64,000 nt of DNA from Mucilaginibacter gossypii (GCF_900100945.1 NZ_FNCG01000018.1:1-64000), one strand, 5' to 3'; shown: positions 1 through 9,290, counted from the stretch's first letter. Numbers and translations: made by a program. The notes: generated by a model not told the origin, from the sequence alone.

Positions 1-327
1 GACCGTTCAGGGAAAAAGAACAAAAGTAAAAGTAAGGGTAAACCGGCCGTTGGGCAAATATTCAAACAAATGGCCCATGGATTATTGAACAGCAAGTATA
101 TCGGCTGGGGTTCATTTGCAAGAAGATTAAGAGGCAGAAAAGGTCCGGCAATAGCTATTAAAGCAACGGCCAGAAAACTGGCCGCTCAATACTGGCGTTT
201 AATTGTAAAAGGAGCCGACTTTGTGGAAAAAGGGCTGCAAGCCTATGAAAATATCATTAAGGAACAGAAACAAAGGCGATTAGAAAAACTCGCCTTTGAA
301 TTAAATAGGGAACTTGTACCTGCTTAA
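1..327 (+). CDS. IS110-family transposase, C-terminal part (cut by window edge)
   Basis: The frame is open from base 1, so the gene begins outside the window; only the last ~108 codons are seen. The segment GPAIAIKATARKLAAQYWRL, followed by a VEKGLQAYE stretch and a basic C-terminus, matches the conserved end of IS110/IS116/IS902 transposases, which use a RuvC-like DEDD domain plus a C-terminal serine-containing domain. The N-terminal DEDD part is outside the window. The stop is at 325-327. IS110 elements usually lack long terminal inverted repeats, and none is seen here. A cluster of REP-like palindromes follows directly. It marks the left edge of a rearranged accessory region. Confidence 0.8.
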   Translation, partial: DRSGKKNKSKSKGKPAVGQIFKQMAHGLLNSKYIGWGSFARRLRGRKGPAIAIKATARKLAAQYWRLIVKGADFVEKGLQAYENIIKEQKQRRLEKLAFELNRELVPA

Positions 328-334
328 ATTATTA

Positions 335-571
335 TGTCATGGGTAGGAACGAAGGATCTTCTTCGCCCTGCTTAGCGGCTCTGTATCTTGCAGAAGATTC
401 TTCGCTACACTCAGAATGACAGGCGTTTTTTAAACTTGTCATGGGTAGCTTGTCGAAGCATGGTGGTTAGGGCATCTGCGCGCGACCCTTCGACAAGCTC
501 AGGGTGACAGGCCATCCCGCCTAATGTCATACATCCTTCAGAGGACTCGGCTTTTACCTACTTGCAATGAC
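335..571. repeat. Cluster of three REP-like palindromic repeats
   Basis: Three units each open with TGTCAT and close with an inverted copy (ATGACA or TGACA). Unit 1 is 335-421, with inner arms GAAGGATCTTCTTC and GCAGAAGATTCTTC. Unit 2 is 437-509, with perfect 12-bp arms AGCTTGTCGAAG (448-459) and CTTCGACAAGCT (488-499). Unit 3 is a shorter, weaker copy at 525-571. They lie between two converging gene ends (transposase tail and coiled-coil gene), the usual place for dispersed REP/MITE-like elements. No coding frame is supported here. Confidence 0.7.
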
Positions 572-622
572 GCTTTGGCTAACACTAACAGCTTTGCGGC
601 TACAACGTACACACACCACTAC

Positions 623-1332
623 TTAATTCCTATGAATATGCAAGCCGTTAAATTGCTTTTTACCATTTTCATAGGATGTGTTGCCCAGAGCAAAGCGCGG
701 ATATTTTTTGCTGTATTTTTTAAACACGCTGTCGGGCTGCTTTTCACCGTTTACAATCAGTTCTTCACCGTTAAATGAAAGCTCATGCAAAGCTTCCTCA
801 TTGGGAATAATATGATCAGCTACCAAATCACCTGTCATCTGTTTTAGCAGCCGTTGATCTTCGGCGGCGCGTTCCTGATCTTTTTTGGCCTGAATCTGAT
901 CTAAGTGCGCCTGTTCCTGGTCGTGTTTAGCTTGTACCCGATCTCGACTGGCCTGTTCCTGATCACGTTTGGCTTGCTCCTGATCGCGGGAAGCCTGCTC
1001 CTGATCGCGTTTGGCTTGTTGCTGGTCGCGCGAGGCATCTTCCTGTTCAACTTTTGCTTGTCGCTGATCTCGCTCTGCCTGTTCCTGATCGCGTTTAGCT
1101 TGTGCCTGATCTTTTTTTGCCTGGATCCTGTCTTTCCTGATCTGCTCGCGGATAGCCGCTATAACCGTACTATATTCGTTCCATTGGGTTGATGGGATAA
1201 TCTCAGCGTCGACTGCCAGGGCCACCAGCTTGTTGTTCGCCAGCTCCATTTGGTAGGTTTTACCCTTCCAGTTAGTTTGGATGCGTTCGCGCCCCTTACC
1301 ATCAAAAGTATCGTAATTGTTATAGCAAGTAA
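623..1332 (-). pseudogene. Coiled-coil heptad-repeat protein, N-terminally truncated
   Basis: About 235 residues remain. After a short globular stretch (DTFDGKGRERIQTNWKGKTY, then STQWNEYSTVIAAI) come 13 heptads of the form QAKRDQE, then a conserved tail with DLVADHIIPNEEALHEL, VNGEKQPDSVFKKY and a basic C-terminus. Frames of this kind occur in Sphingobacteriaceae, and I recall similar C-termini in larger membrane or secreted proteins, possibly BlaR1/M56-like; this is recollection, not a search. The natural N-terminus is missing. Upstream of about 1330 the open frame merely runs antisense through the neighbouring methylase, so an apparent start at 1417 is an artefact. The truncation point coincides with that of the methylase. 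Confidence 0.6.
854..1126 (-). repeat. Thirteen tandem 21-bp repeats encoding heptads
   Basis: The unit encodes x-Q-A-x-x-D-Q, repeated 13 times without interruption. At DNA level the plus strand shows recurring gcctgctcctgatcgcg-type units. The repeats would form a highly charged, Gln-rich single helix or coiled coil. Such arrays expand and contract readily by slippage. Confidence 0.85.
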
Positions 1333-3272
1333 GCCGAATCGACAATCCAGTATTAAGAAAAGTTGTTAAAGACAAATTAGAAAAAGGAAGCCCGGAATAT
1401 GCAAGAAAGCTTGGCATTATTCAAAATTCATTGTATGGCGTAGATATACAACCAATTGCGGCTGAAATTTCCAAACTACGCTGTTTTTTAACATTAGTTG
1501 TTGATGAAAATATTGACGAAACCAAACCAAATAGAGGCATTGAACCTTTACCAAATTTAGAATTCAAATTCGTTACGGCTAACAGTTTATTTATGTTACC
1601 TGACGAAGAATATTATGGTGGATTATTTAATGCCAATGAAGATTTGGATAGCCTACAGCAATTTCGTTTAGATTATTTGCAAAGCTATGGAGTAGAAAAA
1701 CAGAAAATAAAAGAAAATTTTTTGCACCTTCAAACAAGTATTTTTAAACAGCAACTATCGTTTGGAGCTAAAGAAACAAGCCGAGCTTTTAAAATAAGCA
1801 CATGGAATCCTTTTAACCACGAAAAAGTTGATTGGTTTGATCCTTTATGGATGTACGGAGTAAATACTTTCGACATTGTAATAGGTAACCCTCCTTATGT
1901 TAATGTAGAGAAGATAGATACCGAAACGAAGAAGTATCTGTTTCTTAAGTATAAAACTTGTAAAGGCCGTACAGATTTATATATTGCTTTTATTGAAAGG
2001 GCTTTAAAACTGTTTGCAAAAAACACAGGCCTGTTGACATTTATTATTCCCTATCCATACACAAATCAAAAATATGGAACCGACTCCAGGAAATTATTAA
2101 TCGACAGTTATTCCATTTTGGAAATATTAGATACTAGTGAATATCGAGTTTTTGACGCTGCAGTAGTAAAAAATATTACTTTGTTTGTAGGTAGCGAAGT
2201 TTCTGATACTTTAACAAAAATCAAAAAAGTAAACTCACAAAAAAATTTCCTGGAAAATAAAATAACCGAAAGCTCTATAAACCAAAGTGTTTTTTTGACT
2301 TTAAAAGATTACAGGTTAGAAACTAAAGACGTTTCAACTGTATCCCTATTAAAATCTGTCATTTGGAACAAATCAATAAGTTTAGACAACATTTGCCTTA
2401 TTTCTTACGGCGCGCGCATTAACCACAAAACAAACGGTGATAAAAAAGAACACTATATTTTCAAAGACTTCAAACCGGGATTAAAACCATTTACTGAGGG
2501 GAAAAATATTGAAAGATTCTCATTCTCTCAATATGGATGGCTTGATTATAAGCCCAATGAACATTATAACTCAATGTTTAAGGAACTGTTTGAAAATGAA
2601 AAAATAATGTTTATTAACATTGTTAAAGACAGATTGCGATTTGCGTTGGATACAAAGCATTTTTACAATAGCCATACAGTAATAAACTGTGTTAAGTGGG
2701 ATCTTCTTGCTCAAGCGAATCATACGACAGTTAAAAGAAATATAACGCCCAAGAAGATTCAATTTGGGAAAGAATTTTCTTATAAATATTTAATTGCGAT
2801 CTTAAATTCTACTTTGATTAACTGGTATTTTTTAAATTTTCTATCGGAATCACTACATTTCTATCCGGAAGATGCGAAAGGTCTCCCCATTCACTTGGCA
2901 AGTGCTCAAAGGCAACAACCATTTAATAATTTGGTTAGTTACATTATTTTTTTGAAAGCATTGTCTGTACCCAACCATGTCAATGAGTATGTAGACAATC
3001 ATCATCTTGTAACTATGTTTGAGGAGATTGTCGATGCATTGGTATATGAATTATATTTCGAGGATGAATTTAAAAATGCCGGGGTGGAGTTTTTTAAATA
3101 CGCCGAACGAGATTTCTCGATAATAGACGGACTGGAAGATGATAATAAAATGCAGGTGATCCATGAATCTTATCAAAAATTAAGACAAAAAGAAAATGAA
3201 ATCCGCAATAATTTAAAATTGATGGATACCCGTTTAAACCAACTGATCATGCCAATAAAAGCAGCAAAATAA
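1326..3272 (+). pseudogene. Eco57I-like adenine-N6 DNA methylase, N-terminally truncated
   Basis: The frame opens after a stop at 1323-1325. Its first recognisable residues are EYARKLGIIQNSLYGVDIQP and AAEISKLRCFLTL, the segment that follows the SAM-binding motif I in Eco57I-type/type IIG methylases. Catalytic motif IV, NPPY, is present at about 1887-1898 (DIVIGNPPYVNVEKI), and the C-terminal target-recognition part looks complete (EYKYLIAILNS-like segment, LHFYPEDAKGLPI). Motif I and any nuclease domain are missing. The remaining ~648 codons compare with 1000 or more in typical type IIG enzymes. A TTG at 1431 is the only near start, so the product is probably inactive. The stop overlaps the next start by one base (TAATG at 3270-3274), implying an operon with the ATPase. 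Confidence 0.8.
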
Positions 3273-5227
3273 TGCAGAAAATAAGAAAACTTATATTGCA
3301 AAATTTCAAGTTCTTTCTTGGAAATCATGAATTAGATTTTGAACGAAAGAATGTTTTATTATATGGTGAAAATGGCAGTGGTAAGAGTTCAATCTATTGG
3401 GCATTATATACTTTTTTACAGAGTGTATTTAAAACAGATAACCTTGAGATAAGGAAATACTTTGACCCCAAGCATAATGAAAATTTAATAAATAGATACA
3501 GCGACGAACATTTAGAAAGTTCAATTGCTATTATATTTGAAGATGAACATAAAGCTACTTCCAGAAGGGAGATATCCCTTTCTACCATTAATACGAAATC
3601 GGATAATTTAGTTTTAGAAACTACCCTTGGTAGTGACTTTCTTGACCATAATGTATTGTCAAGAATATACGCTTACTACCATAAAGAAGAAACTGATTTA
3701 TTTGATTTTTTTCAGCATCAATTATTTTCCTTTATAAATTTTCGTGAGGAATTAATAAAACCCGGTGAATCCAAAGGAAATAAAAACGCAGAATATTGGT
3801 GGGATTATATTGCAGAGGGATTGAGCCCTCAGCCAAAAATGCACGAACAGCGCTACAAGGATTTTCAATTAACTATAAATACGTTTAATATTGAATTCGA
3901 GTATTATCTTGTTCAAATTCAACAAACGACTAATGAATATTTAGAAGAAAAATTTGAAGAGAAATTTAAAGTAAAATTCAACTATAAAAAAGCAACTTAT
4001 AATGACTTTAAAGTCGGGAGCAAAGGAAGAACCTGGAAATTAAAATACCCCAAAATTATAATGTCTGTCGAGCTGATAACGACCTTAATTCCTGATGCGA
4101 ATAAAAAAATTGTAAATAGTCCACAAAGCTTTTTAAACGAAGCTAAACTATCAACAATGGCGTTGGCAATACGGTTAGCAATTTTAGATGAAAAATTTGT
4201 AAAAGCGTATCCAAAAATATTGGTTTTAGATGATTTATTGATGAGCATGGATATGAGTAATCGCGAATTTGTCTTAAATGTCATAATGGAAGGTTATCTG
4301 GAAGATTATCAAATATTATTCTTCACGCATCAACGAGGGCTTTTTGAAGACGCAAGAAAATTCATTGAAACATATTATGCGCAATTAGCTAAAAAATCTG
4401 GGGAAACGGATACTTTGATTATAAAAAACAGTTGGAAAGAAAAGTGGAAGTTTTTTGAGATGTATGAGTCAGAAAACAATGCTGGCATACCTGTTCCTTT
4501 AATTACAGCCTACGAAAGCAGTCTGCAAAAAGCATTAAAATATTTTAAGAGTGAGATTGATTATAATGCTTGTGGGAATAATTTAAGAATATCAATCGAA
4601 GAGTTTTTCAGGGAGTTTATACCACATAAGTTTCTGGTGAATAATGATGGAACTCCCATCCCAAATACGGGATTGATGATTGATACGTTGTTAGTTAAAG
4701 CCAGAGAATACTTTGATAGCGTTGGCTTTAATACAAGACCCCTAGATAAACTTGAAAGGTATAGGGTACGAAGTTTAAATCCCTCTTCACACTACAATCC
4801 TCGAACGGAGTACTTTAAAAAGGAGCTGCAAGATATTTTCAGAATTATCGACGAACTAAAAAAAAATCGAGCTCACCCTCTGGTTGTTAATAATCAATTA
4901 GTTAAATACAAAATTGATACACAAAGTGGAAAATCATACATTTATAAAGCTCGTCTGCTTGACAAAATTCTTCTTTACCAAAAAAGCGATGGTAGTCCAA
5001 GTTATTTTATAGACACAGACGAGAGAGGTTATGCTATGTTAGAATGTTCCGTGGACAATGTACCTACTGCTTTAAATCATGAAATAAACAAATGTTCATT
5101 ACAAAAACTTTACGATGATACAGTGAAGCACATTAACAAAACGGATGTGGCTTTGATTGAAAATGACATGTATTCTTTATTTACAGATGAAATTGGTACG
5201 AGTTTGAATAATTTGAAATTATATTGA
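3272..5227 (+). CDS. SMC/RecF-like AAA ATPase (methylase-coupled, putative defence)
   Basis: This 651-residue protein carries Walker A GENGSGKS at residues 32-39 after an N-terminal strand typical of RecF/SMC heads (KLILQNFKFFLGNHELDF). There is an ABC-signature-like LSTMALAIRLA near residue 290, a Walker B plus D-loop LVLDDLLMSMD near 313-325, and an H-loop FFTHQRGLF. The hinge/coiled coil is short. The C-terminal 250 residues are unassigned, with a recognisable LNPSSHYNPRTEYFKKEL segment that I associate with AAA proteins of defence islands (inference). It starts inside the methylase stop, so translation is likely coupled. Its job is probably DNA surveillance or an effector function with the methylase, but no nuclease motif is evident. 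It is intact while its partner is truncated. Confidence 0.85.
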   Translation: MQKIRKLILQNFKFFLGNHELDFERKNVLLYGENGSGKSSIYWALYTFLQSVFKTDNLEIRKYFDPKHNENLINRYSDEHLESSIAIIFEDEHKATSRREISLSTINTKSDNLVLETTLGSDFLDHNVLSRIYAYYHKEETDLFDFFQHQLFSFINFREELIKPGESKGNKNAEYWWDYIAEGLSPQPKMHEQRYKDFQLTINTFNIEFEYYLVQIQQTTNEYLEEKFEEKFKVKFNYKKATYNDFKVGSKGRTWKLKYPKIIMSVELITTLIPDANKKIVNSPQSFLNEAKLSTMALAIRLAILDEKFVKAYPKILVLDDLLMSMDMSNREFVLNVIMEGYLEDYQILFFTHQRGLFEDARKFIETYYAQLAKKSGETDTLIIKNSWKEKWKFFEMYESENNAGIPVPLITAYESSLQKALKYFKSEIDYNACGNNLRISIEEFFREFIPHKFLVNNDGTPIPNTGLMIDTLLVKAREYFDSVGFNTRPLDKLERYRVRSLNPSSHYNPRTEYFKKELQDIFRIIDELKKNRAHPLVVNNQLVKYKIDTQSGKSYIYKARLLDKILLYQKSDGSPSYFIDTDERGYAMLECSVDNVPTALNHEINKCSLQKLYDDTVKHINKTDVALIENDMYSLFTDEIGTSLNNLKLY

Positions 5228-5248
5228 TGTCTTAAATATTATTTGATA

Positions 5249-5779
5249 ATGTGTGGATGCCAAATATTTTTCTCAAAATTAAAAAGGAACATTGCTTTTT
5301 TGTGTATTGATATAAGTGTATTAAGGAATCAAAGCGGAGCTGGAACCGTTGCCAAGTGCAGCGAATTTTGTGCGCAAATCGATCTAGATGAATTCTTTAA
5401 AGCCTTAAAAAATAACTATGCACTGTATTTAGATGAACAAACAGACTTGCTAATTGATTATTGTCGGAATGAAGATATCCAATATGGTTCAGCCAGGAAA
5501 GTACTGAACATTTTTTTTAGACATATTTGTTATAATGGCTTTATTCAAAGGGAGTTTATAAATGAAGACGATTTATATTCAAATACATCTGTGCTTGCTC
5601 CACTCGAACTGCCAATTGATAGTAGGACTGCAAATTCTTTAAGCCAAGAAAAATGGACATCTATTAAAGGTTTAGACAGAGCAGTTCATCAGCAATATCA
5701 AGATTTGGCATTTACCGAAGCTCAACGACGCGGTGTCGCTCGCATACATTTAGATGTTGAATTTTGGACACCTGCCTAA
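5249..5779 (+). CDS. Conserved protein of unknown function
   Basis: About 176 residues from the ATG at 5249; a TTG two codons earlier is less likely. It reads SVLRNQSGAGTVAKCSEFCA, then a central helical part (DEQTDLLIDYCRNEDIQYG, ARKVLNIFFRHICYN), LELPIDSRTANSL and a C-terminal ARIHLDVEFW. I recognise the pattern R-N-Q-G ... ARK-LN-F-R ... L-PLDS ... RVHLD-W as a family of small proteins found beside mobile or defence genes, but I know no function. It lies 21 bases after the ATPase stop on the same strand and may be the third gene of that operon. Confidence 0.6.
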   Translation: MCGCQIFFSKLKRNIAFLCIDISVLRNQSGAGTVAKCSEFCAQIDLDEFFKALKNNYALYLDEQTDLLIDYCRNEDIQYGSARKVLNIFFRHICYNGFIQREFINEDDLYSNTSVLAPLELPIDSRTANSLSQEKWTSIKGLDRAVHQQYQDLAFTEAQRRGVARIHLDVEFWTPA

Positions 5780-5941
5780 ATGCTGTATATGAAAACAAAG
5801 GAAGAAATTAAGAACATGGTCATTAATTTCTATTGGGGCCACCTGTCAAAATATTATGATGCAATGTATGTAGGTAATGCTATAGTTTTTATAGATCAAG
5901 TTGTTGACTATGTTTATCAAAGGCAACATCAAAGATGTTGA
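5780..5941 (+). CDS. Small ORF, 53 residues, unknown
   Basis: The ATG directly follows the upstream stop (TAAATG at 5777-5782); a second ATG lies at 5789. The peptide begins MLYMKTKEEIKNMVINFYWG and continues as an acidic/aromatic helical protein ending QRQHQRC. The position, touching the preceding gene, suggests translational coupling, and the composition looks protein-like. No family is recognised. It could also be the N-terminal stub of a longer decayed gene. Confidence 0.35.
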   Translation: MLYMKTKEEIKNMVINFYWGHLSKYYDAMYVGNAIVFIDQVVDYVYQRQHQRC

Positions 5942-5992
5942 TAATTGCATATTTTTAATTGGGGATTCCGTTGAATATTTTTGTTCTTGATT

Positions 5993-6029
5993 TATGTAAT
6001 ATCGTCCGCACTGCGAACGATATTACATA
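5993..6029. promoter_or_regulatory. Perfect 13-bp inverted repeat upstream of the RhuM gene
   Basis: Arms TATGTAATATCGT (5993-6005) and ACGATATTACATA (6017-6029) flank an 11-base loop. There is no T-run after it, so it is unlikely to be a terminator. It sits about 70 bases before the RhuM start and could be an operator for a dimeric regulator, or a terminator-like hairpin of the upstream operon. Confidence 0.7.
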
Positions 6030-6097
6030 TAGAAGATCCACAATTCTGCAGGTATTATTATCAGTGTCTATAATTTTTGAAATTAGTAATGTTTAAA

Positions 6098-7111
6098 ATG
6101 AGTGAACAGCCGGAATTAAACGATATTATATTTTACAACACCCCTACCGGTGATGTTAAAATTGAAGTAATTTTTAATGATGAAACTTTTTGGTTAACCC
6201 AAAAGCGTTTATCAGAGCTTTTTGGCGTGGAAGTGCCCGCTATTAGTAAACACTTGAAAAATATTTTCGAAAGTAATGAGCTTGAAGAAGATTCAGTTGT
6301 TTCCAAAATGGAAACAACTGCCGGTGATGGTAAAAAATATCTTACTTCCTTTTACAATTTAGACGCAATCATAGCAGTCGGATACCGGGTTAATAGCTAT
6401 CAGGCTACACAGTTCCGTATATGGGCAACAAAAACACTAAGGGAGTATATTGTTAAAGGCTTTGTCCTGAATGATGAGCGTTTGAAACAAGGTAAGCGTT
6501 TCGGTAAAGATTATTTTGATGAGCTTTTAGAGCGCATTCGAGAGATACGCGCCAGCGAACGACGTTTCTATCTTAAGATAACAGATATATATGAGCAATG
6601 CAGTATAGATTACAATAAGGATGCTGATATAACCCAAAAGTTTTTTAAGACGGTTCAAAACAAACTACATTTTGCTATTTCAGGTAAAACCGCTGCGCAG
6701 ATCATTGCAGAACGGGCAAGTGCAGATAAGCCAAATATGGGTCTCCAGACTTTCAAAAATGCACCCAGCGGCAAAGTACTAAAAGGTGATATAGGGATAG
6801 CGAAGAACTACCTAATAGAAAAGGAGATCAAAGAATTAGAAAGAGTTGTTACTATGTACCTTGACTTTGCAGAATTACAAGCATCAAGGCAGATACCTAT
6901 GAAGATGAGTGATTGGATAAGCCGCTTAGACGCGTTCCTACAATTCAACGAATATCAGATCCTGAAAGATGCTGGAAAGGTAAGCCATGAAGTAGCGATA
7001 AAATTAGCTGAAAAAGAGTACGATAAATTTAGGATTATACAGGATCAAAATTTTGAAAGTGACTTTGACAAAGAAATTAAAAGAATAAGTTCGAATAAGA
7101 AAAAGAGCTAA
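6098..7111 (+). CDS. RhuM family protein
   Basis: From the third in-frame candidate start (MSEQPELNDIIFYNTP) the protein is 337 residues; TTG 6077 and ATG 6089 are in-frame alternatives. The N-terminal VIFNDETFWLTQKRLSELFG, SKHLKNIFESNEL and TSFYNLDAIIAVGYRVNSYQ segments, with RIWATKTLREYIVKGFVLND, are diagnostic of the virulence RhuM family, a KilA-N-like/winged-helix domain followed by a helical C-terminal half. Such genes travel in genomic islands next to restriction and toxin genes. The biochemical role is not established. It lies alone, convergent with the next gene only nine bases away. Confidence 0.85.
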   Translation: MSEQPELNDIIFYNTPTGDVKIEVIFNDETFWLTQKRLSELFGVEVPAISKHLKNIFESNELEEDSVVSKMETTAGDGKKYLTSFYNLDAIIAVGYRVNSYQATQFRIWATKTLREYIVKGFVLNDERLKQGKRFGKDYFDELLERIREIRASERRFYLKITDIYEQCSIDYNKDADITQKFFKTVQNKLHFAISGKTAAQIIAERASADKPNMGLQTFKNAPSGKVLKGDIGIAKNYLIEKEIKELERVVTMYLDFAELQASRQIPMKMSDWISRLDAFLQFNEYQILKDAGKVSHEVAIKLAEKEYDKFRIIQDQNFESDFDKEIKRISSNKKKS

Positions 7112-7120
7112 TAAAAGATA

Positions 7121-7813
7121 TTAAGCTACCTTTTGCTGCAATGACGGCCATATAAGTCTAATGTCTTCACAAGCGCTTTGGATTTTATTAATTGTCCATT
7201 CATTTTTAGTTGGAGCATAAATAATCCGGCTTGAAAATACGTCCAAAGTAATACAGTCTTTATAGCTGCATGTAATTTTCAATTCTTTCTCCAAATAAGA
7301 CTTTATAAGACCCGCTATGCATTGCCCCTCCTGAATAGATAAAAAATGACCTTTAGCAAAAGCTAATTTAATCGCGCCTTTAGGTTGATTGGTATTTCTA
7401 TCTAAAAGCAAAATTTCCGGCCGTAAACTTATTACTACACCGTTTATCGTAATTGATTTACAATCTTTATATCCTTTAATAGCTGGTATTTCAGTGTATG
7501 GCACCAATTTACTTGAAGCACAGTTTGTTAGATGAGTAAGGGCTTCTATACAAGATTTTATTTTTTCTTTTTGATGGTCATTGGCTGGTTGCTTTTGAGA
7601 CAATATTTCCTTCACGCGGTTAAATATTTCAATATCTTTAACAGAAGCTGCAAAATTTTGTATAGCAGCATTTTGCACAGGAGCATACCTGCTGGTGATT
7701 ATTTCGGACGGAAATTTGGCATCGAGCAATATTCTCTTCTTTCTGGCAGGGGTAGCATAAATATACTCTCCAAGCTTATTTATTGAAATACGTGGTGATT
7801 GATTAATACGCAT
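7121..7813 (-). CDS. Conserved protein of unknown function
   Basis: This 230-residue protein starts MRINQSPRISINKLGEYIYA with TPARKKRILLDAKFPS, a short N-terminal segment I recall from proteins of unknown function (a TPARRRRIL pattern after a SISKLAE-like helix). The C-terminal half has strands EILLLDRNTNQPKGAIKLAF and CITLDVFSSRIIYAP, which could be a compact alpha/beta fold. A nuclease-like fold is possible (D-x-n-K spacing), but I cannot show catalytic residues. It is convergent with the RhuM gene, with a nine-base gap and no terminator between them. Confidence 0.6.
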   Translation of the reverse strand: MRINQSPRISINKLGEYIYATPARKKRILLDAKFPSEIITSRYAPVQNAAIQNFAASVKDIEIFNRVKEILSQKQPANDHQKEKIKSCIEALTHLTNCASSKLVPYTEIPAIKGYKDCKSITINGVVISLRPEILLLDRNTNQPKGAIKLAFAKGHFLSIQEGQCIAGLIKSYLEKELKITCSYKDCITLDVFSSRIIYAPTKNEWTINKIQSACEDIRLIWPSLQQKVA

Positions 7814-8226
7814 AAAAATACATTTTACTCTAAGATAAGTCTATTTGTATAATAATCAGCCAGTTGTGGATAAATAGCAAATACTAATAAATCCTATATT
7901 CACCAACCGACATTTACTTGTTATTGACACAATGGATTAATAGTACGCAGTCATTAAATCTAACGTTAAGCCAAGATTGAGGTGTTAATTGCGGCATGTT
8001 GAATGCATTGTGGCTCGCAAAAACTTCCCAACTGATATACATTTCGGTATACAATCATATTATCCAGCAAGCATCATCTTTGATGATATTTAAATTAGCA
8101 GTTAAAATATTAACAAATAATTTTTTAAAGCTCCATTCTGTGTAAGGAATTAACGGAACGAAATGGCTACTGAATTAGCATCTTTATAAACCGGTGGTTT
8201 CAGTTATTTTAAAAACAAGTAGTGAT
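7814..8226. other. Intergenic region, no gene seen
   Basis: About 410 AT-rich bases between divergent genes. The sequence contains short imperfect repeats but no convincing promoter pair, RNA gene or coding frame. It must hold the promoters of both the unknown protein at 7121-7813 and the HTH gene. Confidence 0.4.
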
Positions 8227-8646
8227 ATGGCAAAAGTGGTCAGTCTAATGATTAATACGCCTGGCAGATTTACAAAGCAGGCTGAAACAAGGAAAGAGCG
8301 GAATCCCCACCGCGGTAAAATTGTAGAACTTACTATACGTCGTCAATCAATGGGTTTGAGCGAAATCGCACGAAAAGTCGGCGTCAGCCGGGGGACATTG
8401 TATAACTGGTTTGAAAAAGAAGACCTTGGGATGAGCAATATGATGAAGGTCGACCTTGCTATAAATCACAACTTTTTAAAAGAATTTCCTTCTGAGATCA
8501 ATGAGAAAAGCCTATCAGGCTTGAAAATCCAGGGAACTAAAGCTTTATACACCGATAAAGAACAGGAGGCGATATATTACTGGATGGAAAAATATATTCG
8601 CCTGCTGGAGAGATATAACGAAACTCTAAATTGTAAAATGGATTGA
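8227..8646 (+). CDS. Small HTH regulator, divergent member of a five-copy family
   Basis: 139 residues from ATG 8227; a GTG at 8194 extends it by 11. After a basic N-terminal arm the core reads HRGKIVELTIRRQSMGLSEI, ARKVGVSRGTLYNWF and INHNFLKEFPSEI. It has the same order and spacing as the four paralogues at 14585, 50304, 51807 and 54498. The helix-turn-helix is of the Cro/phage-repressor kind, ending in the S-R-x-T-L-Y-N-W-F recognition helix. The tail IYYWMEKYIRLLERYNETL is also shared and may be a dimerising helix. It lacks any ligand domain. This copy is the most diverged and has a unique 40-residue N-terminal extension. A strong hairpin overlaps its stop codon. Confidence 0.75.
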   Translation: MAKVVSLMINTPGRFTKQAETRKERNPHRGKIVELTIRRQSMGLSEIARKVGVSRGTLYNWFEKEDLGMSNMMKVDLAINHNFLKEFPSEINEKSLSGLKIQGTKALYTDKEQEAIYYWMEKYIRLLERYNETLNCKMD

Positions 8647-8672
8647 ATCCAATAGCTCCATTGGATTCAATC
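8641..8672. terminator. Perfect 13-bp hairpin overlapping the HTH gene stop
   Basis: GATTGAATCCAAT (8641-8653) and ATTGGATTCAATC (8660-8672) flank a six-base loop. The stop codon TGA lies inside the left arm. There is no strong T-run downstream (ATCATCATTGTG), so it is terminator-like or an mRNA 3'-end stabiliser rather than a textbook terminator. Confidence 0.55.
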
Positions 8673-8770
8673 ATCATTGTGTTTCATTTAAACATTGAGC
8701 ATTCAAACCACTAAAGCCAGTAGAAGCATTCAGTATCTTCACACTTTTAATAATTTAACGTGACCTGGAT

Positions 8771-8972
8771 TTACACCCTGTCTTCCGCCAGGCAAAAACT
8801 GTTTAATAAATCCTTTAAACCCGGCCTGTAGGTCCGAGCCCTTTCATTAAAAGGCCCGCTGCCCACTGAAATAAATTTGCGACTATGACCTTCACCTTAA
8901 TTTCTGGTACACAGGAATTTTCTTTACAGCCAGCGACTCATTAATATCAGGGGGAGTTACTGTCTTAACGTT
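8771..8972 (-). pseudogene. Possible decayed gene remnant
   Basis: Two adjoining minus-strand frames, overlapping around 8892-8896, read like one frameshifted protein. The first is TVTPPDINESLAVKKIPVYQ-KLR; the second is FISVGSGPFNERARTYRPGL, ending in CLAEDRV. No start, no family and no further support are seen. The composition suggests real ancestry, but chance is possible. Confidence 0.2.
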
Positions 8973-9290
8973 CTACAACCAGCAAAACGCAATCAAACGC
9001 AATAGCAATAATTTTTTTTTACCTATAGCCGAATTGTATGTTTACATCCGGCAATATTACAAATTATTTACCAGGCGGTTGTACGTAGGTTACAAACGTA
9101 TAACAATTTGTTTATCAATGAGAAACCAACTGAATCCGAAGCGCCATTTTTCCATGGCCTAATCCACACACAAGATATATTGTGGACATCATGTATTTAT
9201 AAAAAACCAAAGCTCCATTCAACGTTTACCACCATTTTGTAAAAAGGAACAAAACCTTTCAAATACACATAAAATATCACAATTTCATTA

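Noticed and set aside
524..1192. Open frames on the plus strand opposite the coiled-coil gene
   Set aside because: They are antisense to the repeat array; their hydrophobic repeats are the mirror of the heptad codons.
1333..1417. Extra N-terminal residues of the coiled-coil gene up to an ATG at 1417
   Set aside because: This part runs antisense through recognisable methylase sequence; homology of the coiled-coil protein starts only at about 1330.
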